From contig NZ_CP091110.1 in NCBI RefSeq assembly GCF_021560175.1, forward strand, positions 5,935,001-5,999,000: a stretch of 64,000 nt of DNA. The letters are read 5' to 3'. Under the pieces are notes generated by a model that was not told where the DNA came from, did not search any database, and saw only the letters and a list, made by a program, of their open reading frames with translations. Shown piece by piece: positions 25,227 through 33,360 of this stretch. How positions within the stretch are numbered: position 1 is the first letter of the stretch; each line of letters starts with the position of its first letter. The position numbers were made by a program, and so were the translations under genes. This stretch comes from Neobacillus drentensis (GTDB taxonomy: Bacteria; Bacillota; Bacilli; Bacillales; Cytobacillaceae).

Positions 25227-25871
25227 TTATTTTTTACGGAAAGCACCGACAAGTGCCACTAGTGAAAGGATAACAGACAAAATCGATAAGATAAGAGGAA
25301 GGGAATTAGATTTCGTAGTATCAGCTGTTTTCGCTACTTCTTTTTTACTAGTCTCTTTTGTTGCAGCTTGATCATCATGATGATCATCTGTTGCAGTTCC
25401 TGCGATAATTTGTGTGATTGCATGGGGTGTTTTGGCTGATTCGTCACCTGTCCATTCAACAATACTGCCGTCCTTATAATACTGATAAGCATCCCAGGCA
25501 ATCGCGGTCGCTTGATCAGGGTTTTTAGCGACAAAGGTAAACTGTTGGAATTGACCAGGCAAAATCCCTGCTCCTGTTGCTTCAAATGTAATCGATTTTA
25601 CCTTTCCACTTGCATCCTTATCAGCCGTATAGTTCCAGCCAGGGACGGGTTGATACGACATAATTTCTACCCCGGCAGGTGCTTTTAACGTAACTTTCGT
25701 GGTTGCTATTTCTTTTTCGACAGGAACTTTTACCGTATAGGTTTCCCACGCTCCCGTTGTCGATGTGTTCGGTACGACAGTTACATGTGCGCTTGCAACG
25801 CTTGAGAATAAAAATAATCCTAACACGGTTGGTAAAATTACTTTGGAAATTTTTTTCAATGTTTTCTTCAT
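25227..25871 (-). CDS. ycnI: YcnI-type copper-binding membrane protein
   Basis: A 214-residue protein: signal peptide ending at SSVASA, then the DUF1775 domain starting with AHVTVVPNTS, where the mature N-terminal His region binds Cu(II) in B. subtilis YcnI. A Lys/Thr/Asp-rich linker (DDHHDDQAA, extra His) follows, then one C-terminal membrane helix ending in RKK. It therefore sits outside the membrane, anchored at its C-terminus. Last gene of ycnK-ycnJ-ycnI, 26 bp after ycnJ. Confidence 0.93.
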   Translation of the reverse strand: MKKTLKKISKVILPTVLGLFLFSSVASAHVTVVPNTSTTGAWETYTVKVPVEKEIATTKVTLKAPAGVEIMSYQPVPGWNYTADKDASGKVKSITFEATGAGILPGQFQQFTFVAKNPDQATAIAWDAYQYYKDGSIVEWTGDESAKTPHAITQIIAGTATDDHHDDQAATKETSKKEVAKTADTTKSNSLPLILSILSVILSLVALVGAFRKK

Positions 25872-25897
25872 TTCCTTATCTCCTCTATCTTGTATTC

Positions 25898-27550
25898 TTA
25901 TTGACTACCAACTAAGACCTTAAAGTCGGTATCAACTGTTTCTAGATCTTTGGTTAGGGCATGAGCATGAACGTTCCAACGTCCTGCCATATTGAAATTC
26001 ATTCCCTGTGCTTTGTATTTGCCAGCCTGGACTTTTATTAATGTTTTGATATCCTCACCCATATCCATATCTAACGATGTAAATGTAAGCGTGACTTGTT
26101 CAATATTCTTCATAGGTCTTCCTTGTTGATCTTTCAAAAATAAGACGAACGTATTTTTCCCAATAATATTAGGGGTTACTTCCAAAGTGATGTAACTTCC
26201 ATGATTTCCTGTCTTTGCTTCCTTATACGGACCAGGCGAGAGCATGGCAGAAGGCAGATTGGTTAATAAAACCGAAAGTACCAACACAATCAACCCTGTT
26301 ATCAGCTCTCCCCATAAAGTGGATGGCAATCCTTTTTCCCTGCTTTGTTTTCCTTTTACAAAGTTAACAGCTGCAAATAGTATCATGATTACAAGGAGTA
26401 ACACCTTACCCGACAGTACTCGACCATAATTAGTAGTTAGGAGCGTTTTCACGTTAGGAATGTACGAAAGACTGCTGATTATCCCTGTTATCGTTAATAC
26501 AATAACTAATACGATGCCCCATTTTGAAAATCTACGAATGGAATCTACATATTGTTTCTTTGTATCCACATTCCTGCTGAGAGGAATCAACGCGATTAAA
26601 GTCATTAAACTCCCAATCCAAATCGAAGCGGATAGTAAATGGAGAAAATCCAACGAAATCGTTAAATACACGTTTGTGGTTGAAGCCGCATGACTAGTAA
26701 ACGACTTTGACAATAACAATCCTATTCCAAGAATAAAACAAATCCAAATTAAGAAGGGTTTAAACTTTTTCTTTAGTAAGAAATAAGTAAAGATTAAAAG
26801 GAAAAACAAACAACCGATTTGGATCATCCACGTTTTCCCAAATTGTGTGTATGATAACATTTCACTTAACACTGGGATACTTAGGGCCTTGTTCCAAGAT
26901 AAACCAGATTCAATGGTTGCCTGCAGCGGCAAACTCAAACTAATACTCAGGACTAACGTAATAAACGAAAGTTTTATTATTTTACTAAAAGTATGATTAA
27001 CTTTTCGATCTTGTACCAATTCCTTATTCAGAACAAAAAGGTAAAAGAAGAGTATTCCAACAAAACATGCATTACTTACATATTGAAACCACCGTATCAT
27101 AATAAGGTCCCATTTAGGCAGATATCCTTTTGATTCATTACGATTGTCAGAATGGTCTTGAGAAGTGTCGCCATTTCCGATTTGAAAGGGAATGACTCCT
27201 TCAACTGGATGCCCATCACTGGATACGACCCTCCATTGGACGCTGTATGTACCATCAGGAAGATTTTCATCCAGACTGCTTTCAATAATGGAAGGGTTTT
27301 TGGGATCAATTCCCCCATTCTTCTGGTCCATCCGCTTCCCTTCTGAATCAAAGACCTCAATGGAATGGAAAGACGGCTGGATCGTCTCATCAAACTGAAT
27401 CATTACCTTCTGTGGTGCTTGATTGACTATTTCGTTCTCATAAGGGGTTGATTTAATGATGTAAGCATGAGCAGAGGCAAATGAAGGATATATAAATAAA
27501 AAGAGATATAGGACAGCAATAACTAGACTGCCATTTCTAATCCATTTCAA
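25898..27550 (-). CDS. ycnJ: copper import protein YcnJ (CopC-CopD fusion)
   Basis: A 550-residue protein. Signal peptide, then a CopC domain beginning AHAYIIKSTPYENE (mature N-terminal His is a Cu ligand) to about residue 125. About eight membrane helices of a CopD domain follow (about 150-425), then a C-terminal extracellular YtkA-like domain (about 445-545, TFTSLDMDMGEDI). The order matches B. subtilis YcnJ, required for copper acquisition. Start is a TTG with GAGAGGAAG upstream. It lies between ycnK and ycnI on the same strand. Confidence 0.93.
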   Translation of the reverse strand: MKWIRNGSLVIAVLYLFLFIYPSFASAHAYIIKSTPYENEIVNQAPQKVMIQFDETIQPSFHSIEVFDSEGKRMDQKNGGIDPKNPSIIESSLDENLPDGTYSVQWRVVSSDGHPVEGVIPFQIGNGDTSQDHSDNRNESKGYLPKWDLIMIRWFQYVSNACFVGILFFYLFVLNKELVQDRKVNHTFSKIIKLSFITLVLSISLSLPLQATIESGLSWNKALSIPVLSEMLSYTQFGKTWMIQIGCLFFLLIFTYFLLKKKFKPFLIWICFILGIGLLLSKSFTSHAASTTNVYLTISLDFLHLLSASIWIGSLMTLIALIPLSRNVDTKKQYVDSIRRFSKWGIVLVIVLTITGIISSLSYIPNVKTLLTTNYGRVLSGKVLLLVIMILFAAVNFVKGKQSREKGLPSTLWGELITGLIVLVLSVLLTNLPSAMLSPGPYKEAKTGNHGSYITLEVTPNIIGKNTFVLFLKDQQGRPMKNIEQVTLTFTSLDMDMGEDIKTLIKVQAGKYKAQGMNFNMAGRWNVHAHALTKDLETVDTDFKVLVGSQ

Positions 27551-27565
27551 TCAAGCACTTCCTCT

Positions 27566-28135
27566 CTATTTAGAGCACCCACAGTCTGTCTCCCCATTCA
27601 TTCTTCTTGCAATCTCTTGCACTGCTTCATCAAAGCGAAGAATGGTTCCGCCAAAGCCTTTTTGAAATTGCTCTGCGGTTTTTAATAAATCAAATGTTAA
27701 TACCTGAGGCTGGCAGCAGTTTACGTTAAAATCAGTGTTAAATAAAAAGTACGCTAATTTTGCACTGATGGTTGTATTCTGAAGGAAGTCACGGCAAATG
27801 ATTTGGGAAACATTTTTTTCAATATCTTTATATCTTAATAATCCACAATGAGGGCAGCATAATTGCTCCACTGTTTGTTGAGTGGTGATGATTTGGACGG
27901 GTTGCCGATTATTCAATTCCTTTAAACAATATGTACAAGCATTGGGCGAAATAGTTGAAACTAAAGAAACTCCACCTGATGTTTTATTAATCTTATTTTC
28001 CTCTAATAGCGGCTTTATATCCCGATATACCGTCATTTCAGAAACATTTAAACGCCTGCTGATTTCAGCTATCGAAAGTGTTCCTTCCTCTTTCAACCAG
28101 GTTACTAATTGTTTTTGCCTTTCAATTGGTAACAT
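27566..28135 (-). CDS. ycnK: copper-responsive repressor YcnK (DeoR HTH plus NosL-like domain)
   Basis: A 189-residue protein. A DeoR-type HTH (1-55, SIAEISRRLNVSEMTVYRDI) is followed by a Cys-rich region with CTYC and CPHC, a further CC pair, and a NosL-like segment, ending in DCGCSK. In B. subtilis YcnK represses ycnJ when copper is ample. GGAGGTG precedes the ATG. First gene of the copper operon. Confidence 0.92.
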   Translation of the reverse strand: MLPIERQKQLVTWLKEEGTLSIAEISRRLNVSEMTVYRDIKPLLEENKINKTSGGVSLVSTISPNACTYCLKELNNRQPVQIITTQQTVEQLCCPHCGLLRYKDIEKNVSQIICRDFLQNTTISAKLAYFLFNTDFNVNCCQPQVLTFDLLKTAEQFQKGFGGTILRFDEAVQEIARRMNGETDCGCSK

Positions 28136-28185
28136 GACTACACCTCCGTATCCTCTAGCAAATGACTCCTCACCATTACAATATG

Positions 28186-28200
28186 ATAGTTTTTTACTAT
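28186..28200 (-). promoter_or_regulatory. candidate YcnK operator
   Basis: ATAGT-TTTTT-ACTAT perfect dyad about 50 bp upstream of ycnK. Assignment is inferred from position only. Confidence 0.35.
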
Positions 28201-28282
28201 AAACAAGTTAGAAACGTGAACTTTTTGTGAAAATTTAACTTTAAAATCACACATTTCCACAAAAAAACTTCCCTTCCCTCAT

Positions 28283-28331
28283 AAAAAGAAGACCTCTTAA
28301 ATACAATGCGTATTATAGAGGTCTTCTTTTT
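28283..28331 (-). terminator. nupC terminator (copy 2 of a repeated element)
   Basis: Same 15-bp stem as at 23973-24021, same 19-nt loop length, with conserved loop core ATGCGTAT. Adjacent to the nupC stop. Confidence 0.88.
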
Positions 28332-29513
28332 CTATAAAACGATACTTACAATCACTGCTGATAAAACACTCACTAATGTAGCGCCATACAATAACTTTAA
28401 CCCAAAACGAGCGACTGTATTTCCCTGCTTTTCATGTAAGCTTTTGACGGCCCCGGCAACAATTCCAATGGAAGAGAAGTTTGCAAACGAGACAAGGAAT
28501 ACGGAAATAATCCCCAATGTCCGTGAACTAAAGCTAGCTTGTATTTTTGTTAAATCCATCATCGCTACAAACTCATTCGTGACCAGCTTGGTTGCCATAA
28601 TTCCGCCCGCCCGAACTGATTCTGAAAATGGGACACCCATGATAAAGGCAAGCGGCGAAAAAACATATCCTAAAATTTCTTGGAATGAAATCCCGAAGAT
28701 CAGATCAAATACGTCATTAATTCCAGCCATTAACGCCACAAAACCAATTAACATCGCCCCAACAATGATGGCTACCTTAAAGCCATCGATAATATATTCC
28801 CCTAGCATTTCAAAGAAGCTTTGTTTTTCCACCTCTTGAATCACCAGTATATCCTCACTAGGATCCACTAAATAGGGGTTAATGATCGAGGTGATGATAA
28901 ACCCACCAAATAAATTAATGACTAGTGCGGTGACCACATATTTCGGTTCAATCATGGTCATATAGGCTCCGACAATGGACATGGAGACGGTCGACATGGC
29001 CGAGGCACACAGCGTATATAAACGGTTCGCAGGCAGCAGGCCCAGCTGTTTCTTCACCGTGATAAACACTTCCGATTGACCAACGATAGCCGAAGCTACG
29101 GCGTTATATGATTCCAGTTTTCCCATCCCGTTCACCTTGCTTAAAGCGAGACCAATCGCTTTCATAATGAAAGGAAGAATTTTTAAATACTGAAAAATAC
29201 CAATTAAGACGGAAATGAACACAATCGGAAGCAATACCGTTAGAAAGAACGGCGCTTCTCCTTTATTGGCAAGCCCGCCAAATACAAACGAGATGCCGCT
29301 GGCCGCGTACTCTAATAATTTAGTAAACACTTCAGCAAACCCTCTGATTAAAACCAAACCAAAGGTTGTATTTAATAATAACGCAGCCAAAATCACTTGA
29401 ATCACAATCATAAGGAAGATTTGCTTCCATTTAATCTGTTTCCGATTATTGCTGGCCAGATACGCTAGTCCAAAAACGACTGCCAATCCAATAATGGCAA
29501 TGATGTACTTCAT
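28332..29513 (-). CDS. nupC: concentrative nucleoside transporter NupC
   Basis: A 393-residue membrane protein of the CNT family that takes up nucleosides with protons or Na+. It has the N-terminal gate, then GKLESYNAVASAIVGQSEVFITV and the C-terminal VPFSESVRAGGIMATKLVTNEF and RTLGIISVFLVSFANFSSIG signatures. Length matches bacterial NupC. It is divergent from a TrmB-like regulator across 200 bp that holds several dyads. GGAGGAACTCG precedes the ATG. Confidence 0.93.
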   Translation of the reverse strand: MKYIIAIIGLAVVFGLAYLASNNRKQIKWKQIFLMIVIQVILAALLLNTTFGLVLIRGFAEVFTKLLEYAASGISFVFGGLANKGEAPFFLTVLLPIVFISVLIGIFQYLKILPFIMKAIGLALSKVNGMGKLESYNAVASAIVGQSEVFITVKKQLGLLPANRLYTLCASAMSTVSMSIVGAYMTMIEPKYVVTALVINLFGGFIITSIINPYLVDPSEDILVIQEVEKQSFFEMLGEYIIDGFKVAIIVGAMLIGFVALMAGINDVFDLIFGISFQEILGYVFSPLAFIMGVPFSESVRAGGIMATKLVTNEFVAMMDLTKIQASFSSRTLGIISVFLVSFANFSSIGIVAGAVKSLHEKQGNTVARFGLKLLYGATLVSVLSAVIVSIVL

Positions 29514-29578
29514 AGTCGAGTTCCTCCATACTGTCTTTCTTTTCTGAATTCGCTTACAATTATAAGGGATAATTTTTT

Positions 29579-29659
29579 AACAACGGTTTATTACTATACC
29601 AGTAGTAACTATTCTTGTAAAGACGGATCAGTCATAAGAAATATTTTACAACCGTTGTT
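29579..29659. promoter_or_regulatory. operator cluster between nupC and TrmB-like gene
   Basis: A central dyad TTACTA-TACCAG-TAGTAA (29591-29608) is flanked by an inverted pair AACAACGGTT (29579-29588) and AACCGTTGTT (29650-29659). The TTACTA-N6-TAGTAA form recurs upstream of pbuE-deoD. Confidence 0.6.
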
Positions 29660-29713
29660 TTATCCCCTATGATTACTTTAGTGTTTCCAATTTTTTAAAA
29701 AGAGGTCAGAATA

Positions 29714-30475
29714 ATGCTTAGAAAGTTTGGATTTTCTCAATATGAAAGCCAGGTATATGAAGTTCTGGCGTCTTCGAGTGAGCCGTTGGATGCCACACTC
29801 ATTGTTAAATATTCCGGCGTTCCCAAGGCAAAGATTTATGAAGTGCTGACGCGGATGGTTGAAAAAGGTCTCGTGTTAGACTCTGTTTCCGAAAAGAAAA
29901 AACTCTATACCGCTCTGCCTTTAAATCTTGTGATTGAAAAATTAACCAAGGAATTTGAAGAAAATATAAGTCAATTGAAAAACAATACCTATCAAAACAA
30001 CCGTTCGGATGATCGCGTCTGGAGTCTAAAGATGGATTCTTCGATTCAACTCCAATGCAAACAGCTTCTTCAAGAAGCGAAGCATTCGATTCAAATTTCC
30101 GTTTGGAAAGAAGATTTCCAAGCATTTTTGCCTATTTTAATCGAAAAAGAACAATCTGGCGTAAAAGTTGAGGCGCTTGTTGTCGGGGATGTCCAAGCAT
30201 CAACTTTATCCTCCCTGCATATCCTGTCGCCTAATGAAGAACACCGCAGATTAGAGAAAAACCGCCTCATCATCATTGATGAAGAGACGATTTTGTTTGC
30301 TGGTGTTGAAAACGATGCTTGGCAGGCGATGCTGACAAAATCAAAGCCATTTGTGAAGTTTTTTGTTGAGTTTTTCTACCATGATGTCGTCTTAACAAAA
30401 GTGACAAAAAAATATGAAGATCAGTTAATGAAGGATGAAGAATTTAAACATCTTTTGTTACGGTTGCGGTATTAA
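29714..30475 (+). CDS. TrmB-family transcriptional regulator
   Basis: A 253-residue protein. N-terminal TrmB winged HTH (about 1-75: GFSQYESQVYEVLASS, GVPKAKIYEVLTRMVEKGLV), a short coiled linker, and a C-terminal ligand-binding region (about 105-250) with the PLD-like strand pattern (HSIQISVWKEDFQAFLP). Relatives such as TrmB are sugar regulators. Here divergence from nupC and the shared operator at pbuE-deoD suggest a nucleoside or purine effector (inference). It ends 3 bp before a bidirectional terminator. Confidence 0.85.
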   Translation: MLRKFGFSQYESQVYEVLASSSEPLDATLIVKYSGVPKAKIYEVLTRMVEKGLVLDSVSEKKKLYTALPLNLVIEKLTKEFEENISQLKNNTYQNNRSDDRVWSLKMDSSIQLQCKQLLQEAKHSIQISVWKEDFQAFLPILIEKEQSGVKVEALVVGDVQASTLSSLHILSPNEEHRRLEKNRLIIIDEETILFAGVENDAWQAMLTKSKPFVKFFVEFFYHDVVLTKVTKKYEDQLMKDEEFKHLLLRLRY

Positions 30476-30477
30476 GA

Positions 30478-30508
30478 AAGGCAGAGGGGGCATTTCCCCT
30501 GCCTTTTA
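30478..30508. terminator. bidirectional terminator
   Basis: AAAGGCAGAGGGG/CCCCTGCCTTTT between the TrmB-like gene and deoD, overlapping the deoD stop by 3 bp. Confidence 0.85.
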
Positions 30509-31210
30509 TTTTGTGAGCGTTTCTAGCGCAATAACCACCATATCATTAAAGGTTGTCTGCCTTTCCTCCGCTGTGGTATCTTCCCCGGTAAAAATATGAT
30601 CGCTGACAGTGAGAATAGAAAGTGCAGAAACGCCATACTTGGCAGCCAAGGTATACAATGCTGTTGTTTCCATCTCCACTGCCAATACCCCGTAATCTCC
30701 CAACTTCTTGACGATCTCCATGCTGTCACGATAAAACAGGTCAGCCGATAACACGTTGCCCGCCTTAATGTCCATGCCCCTTTGAGTACCATTTTCAAAA
30801 GCTTTGGTTAACATTTTAAAATCTGCACATGGTGCATAATCAATCCCAGGGAAATTTTGACGGTTGATACTTGAATCCGTAGATGAAGTCATGGCAAGAA
30901 TGACATCACGGACATGAATATCCTTTTGAATGGCACCACAGGAGCCGACCCGAATTAAGTTTTTCACCCCATAATCGCGGATTAATTCATTTACATAAAT
31001 CGAAATGGAAGGGATCCCCATCCCTGTTCCTTGAACGGAAACTCGTTTCCCTTTATACATTCCTGTAAATCCAAGCATACCGCGAACCTCATTGTAGCAA
31101 TGGACCTCTTCTAAAAAGGTCTCAGCGATATACTTCGCCCTTAATGGATCTCCAGGTAATAGAATATTTTCGGCAATTTCACCTTGTTTTGCATTAATAT
31201 GAACACTCAT
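30506..31210 (-). CDS. deoD: purine nucleoside phosphorylase DeoD
   Basis: A 234-residue hexameric-type phosphorylase that splits purine (deoxy)nucleosides to base and (deoxy)ribose-1-phosphate. Signatures: LLPGDPLRAKYIA (phosphate loop), GTGMGIPS, RVGSCGAI, VLAVEMETTALYTLA and LTVSDHI. No ribosome site of its own is visible. Its ATG overlaps the stop of a 10-codon ORF with a strong ribosome site (31207-31239), which implies coupled translation. Downstream of pbuE in one operon: freed bases can be exported by PbuE. Confidence 0.95.
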   Translation of the reverse strand: MSVHINAKQGEIAENILLPGDPLRAKYIAETFLEEVHCYNEVRGMLGFTGMYKGKRVSVQGTGMGIPSISIYVNELIRDYGVKNLIRVGSCGAIQKDIHVRDVILAMTSSTDSSINRQNFPGIDYAPCADFKMLTKAFENGTQRGMDIKAGNVLSADLFYRDSMEIVKKLGDYGVLAVEMETTALYTLAAKYGVSALSILTVSDHIFTGEDTTAEERQTTFNDMVVIALETLTK

Positions 31211-31239
31211 TTGATCATGATTACAAAGTCTGTAATCAT
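31207..31239 (-). CDS. 10-residue leader ORF coupled to deoD
   Basis: MITDFVIMIK. AGGAGG (31245-31250) stands 5 nt before its ATG, the best ribosome site in the region. Its TGA overlaps the deoD ATG as ATGA. A 9-bp dyad ATGATTACA/TGTAATCAT covers most of it. Probably a translational coupling device and not a functional peptide. Confidence 0.55.
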   Translation of the reverse strand: MITDFVIMIK

Positions 31240-31250
31240 GTTCACCTCCT

Positions 31251-32417
31251 TTATATTTGCTCTGCCTCTCTATTTCTCACATTTCCTCGTGTAATCGAAA
31301 AAATGGCGCATAGTAAAGCGATGAAGACAAAAATCCCGCCAATAGAGGCGTTATATAAAACGGAATAATGATTGATCACCATCCCGCCAATCACGGATCC
31401 TAAAGCAATTCCAACATGCAGTGCTGAATTATTTAAACTTTGTTGAATATCAGATGTCTCCGGTGAGGTCTCAATTAAATAGTTTTGCTGCGCAGGTGTA
31501 ATCGCCCAGCTTAACATACTCCACACCATCATCACGATGACAAACAGGATGATAGAAAAAGTAACTTTTGGCAGGACAAACATCACCAGGCAAAAGGTCA
31601 CCACAATCGTCAAAATACTTTTCTTGGAGCCCCACTTATCCGCCATAAAGCCGCCTAGTCCCCCGCCAAAGACAGCAGAAATACCAAAGATAAAATAAAA
31701 GAAACTCACCCATGTTGAATCTAGATGTAAGGTTGTTTTTAGAAATGGCGTCAGATAAGCATACAATGTTAAATGACCTGTTAAAAACAAGACTGACGTT
31801 AGTTGAGCAAACAATATTTTTGAATTTTTTAAGGTTTTTAATTGCTTGCCAAGCGAGATTACCGGTTTGGGTTCGATTTTTCCCAGAAAAAAATAAACTC
31901 CAATCATCGAAATAAGTGTAAGGATCGCAATGAACAGAAATGGCGAACGCCAGCCGAAGTGATTCCCTACAATAAGTCCCGCCGGTACGCCTAATACTAA
32001 GGAACCGCTGATTCCCATAAAAATAACCCCAATCGCTCGGGCACGAAATTCTTCTTTTACCATACTAGAACCAATCGTTACACAAAGTACTACTAATAAT
32101 GATCCACTCGCAGCCGAGATCATTCTTGATAGGAAAAGGACAAGAAAGTTGGGACTTAAAAAGGCCACAAGATTTCCCACTAAAAACAGGCTTAGTGTGA
32201 TAAGCGCTAATCGTTTCCTCTCAACCTTTGCGGTTAACGTTAACAGGACAGGTGATGAAATCGCAAAAACAAGTGAATAGATGGTGATTAGTTCACCGGC
32301 TTTACTTACGGAAACGCCTAATCCGCTTGAAACAATATCTAAGATACCGCCGACAATTAATTCCGCCATCCCTACTACAAAAGACACAATAGCTAATATA
32401 TATACTCTAAAATTCAA
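31251..32417 (-). CDS. pbuE: MFS purine base/nucleoside efflux pump PbuE
   Basis: A 388-residue, 12-segment MFS protein. It is clearly PbuE-like from end to end: VVGMAELIVGGILDI, LTAKVERKRL, ARAIGVIFMG, AQQNYLIETSPETSDIQQSLN. PbuE exports hypoxanthine and related purines in B. subtilis, where an adenine riboswitch controls it. No riboswitch is visible here. Instead a dyad matching the nupC operator lies 35 bp upstream. Start is a TTG. Its TAA is 1 bp from the ribosome site of the deoD leader ORF. Confidence 0.9.
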   Translation of the reverse strand: MNFRVYILAIVSFVVGMAELIVGGILDIVSSGLGVSVSKAGELITIYSLVFAISSPVLLTLTAKVERKRLALITLSLFLVGNLVAFLSPNFLVLFLSRMISAASGSLLVVLCVTIGSSMVKEEFRARAIGVIFMGISGSLVLGVPAGLIVGNHFGWRSPFLFIAILTLISMIGVYFFLGKIEPKPVISLGKQLKTLKNSKILFAQLTSVLFLTGHLTLYAYLTPFLKTTLHLDSTWVSFFYFIFGISAVFGGGLGGFMADKWGSKKSILTIVVTFCLVMFVLPKVTFSIILFVIVMMVWSMLSWAITPAQQNYLIETSPETSDIQQSLNNSALHVGIALGSVIGGMVINHYSVLYNASIGGIFVFIALLCAIFSITRGNVRNREAEQI

Positions 32418-32451
32418 CAGTCTAACCTGCCTTTCAGTGAAGTGCTCATTT

Positions 32452-32473
32452 GGTTACTACCACAATAGTAACC
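32452..32473 (-). promoter_or_regulatory. operator upstream of pbuE-deoD
   Basis: Perfect GGTTACTA-CCACAA-TAGTAACC. It shares TTACTA-N6-TAGTAA with the nupC/TrmB region. Confidence 0.65.
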
Positions 32474-32992
32474 TCATACGCAGGTCTAATGCAAGGATTT
32501 TTTTTATGGAAAGTAGAATGCCTTTGTTATTATTGTAGGTTTGAGAATTCTGCGGCGGAGAATTTCCGGCTAATGTATAAGGAGGAAGCTTAGGAAGCCG
32601 GTATAAGCGGAGATATTCCGGTTAACTGCTCTAAATAAGGCAAAATTCAATCATTTGGATAAAATAAACGGAATAACTCCCTTTATTTTTAAGGAAATGT
32701 TGGTATTTTCTAATTTAAACGGAATTTTGCCGTTTATTTTTCAAAACACAATGATATCTATATTCCGTGAGCAAAAACGATCCATATTAATGGAAAAAAA
32801 AACGAAAAAACCCTAACGGAAAGTTAAGGTTTAAATTCTAAGCTATATAAGAACATCTTTAAACTATTCAAAAATATGGTTTAGAAAAGAGCCTTCTTCT
32901 ACATAGTTCAGCCTCTTTCGAAAATTAGTAGGTCTTTGGACAATCATTCTTGATCGTACATAATAGGATGAAATTAGGACGGTGATGATCAA
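32474..32992. other. gene-poor intergenic region
   Basis: About 520 bp. It contains short repeated AAACGGAAT/CCGTTTATTT motifs (32665-32745), a CCGG-rich patch (32565-32625) and the minus-strand terminator at 32800-32831. A weak 27-codon frame (about 32867-32947, minus) precedes that terminator, without a ribosome site. No convincing gene. Confidence 0.45.
32800..32831 (-). terminator. orphan minus-strand terminator
   Basis: Minus-strand AACCTTAAC/GTTAGGGTT (one mismatch), 5-nt loop, then a T-rich run. No recognised minus-strand gene precedes it. Confidence 0.6.
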
Positions 32993-33211
32993 ATGAGCTT
33001 CTTCATCAATATCACAAATTTTATTGTGGACAGCCTTTCGAATAATGCCAACATTAATTATGGACCGACTTATCAAAATAGTCATACCGCTAATTCAACC
33101 ATTATTGGCAGTGCCATTAATATTGGAGATAACGGCACGATCATTTCTAAAAGTATCAATAAAGGGAATCAAACCACGATTCCTAAGGAAAGTAACAGCG
33201 AGGAAAACTAA
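32993..33211 (+). CDS. GerPA/GerPF-family spore protein
   Basis: A 72-residue hydrophilic protein of the GerPA/PF family, whose members assist passage of germinants through the spore coat. The family pattern is the N-terminal strand INITNFIVDSLSNNANINYGP followed by THTANS-like text (SHTANSTIIGSAINIGD). The C-terminus is a polar tail. It stands alone, not in a gerP operon. GGTGAT and AGGA precede the ATG. Probably expressed late in the mother cell (inference). Confidence 0.75.
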   Translation: MSFFINITNFIVDSLSNNANINYGPTYQNSHTANSTIIGSAINIGDNGTIISKSINKGNQTTIPKESNSEEN

Positions 33212-33243
33212 ATCACTGTTATTATGGTGTTAGTACCACAAAT

Positions 33244-33256
33244 GGTGACAGGCACC
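33244..33256 (+). repeat. REP-like 13-mer
   Basis: GGTGACAGGCACC after AAAT, between the GerPF-like gene and the shared terminator. Confidence 0.75.
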
Positions 33257-33273
33257 AAAAAGGGCGCCAAAAA

Positions 33274-33312
33274 AAAAGAGACCTAACCGTTTTATTGGTT
33301 AGGTCTCTTTTA
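33274..33312. terminator. bidirectional terminator
   Basis: 15-bp stem AAAAGAGACCTAACC/GGTTAGGTCTCTTTT, 8-nt loop, T-runs on both sides. Between the convergent GerPF-like and 3D-domain genes. Confidence 0.9.
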
Positions 33313-33360
33313 AAGTTAATAAATTGTAATCTAATTCTAGTAGTCTCGCTTAAATGGCGT

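Noticed and set aside
32418..32600. Purine riboswitch upstream of pbuE
   Set aside because: No conserved purine aptamer core was found; a protein-type dyad is present instead.
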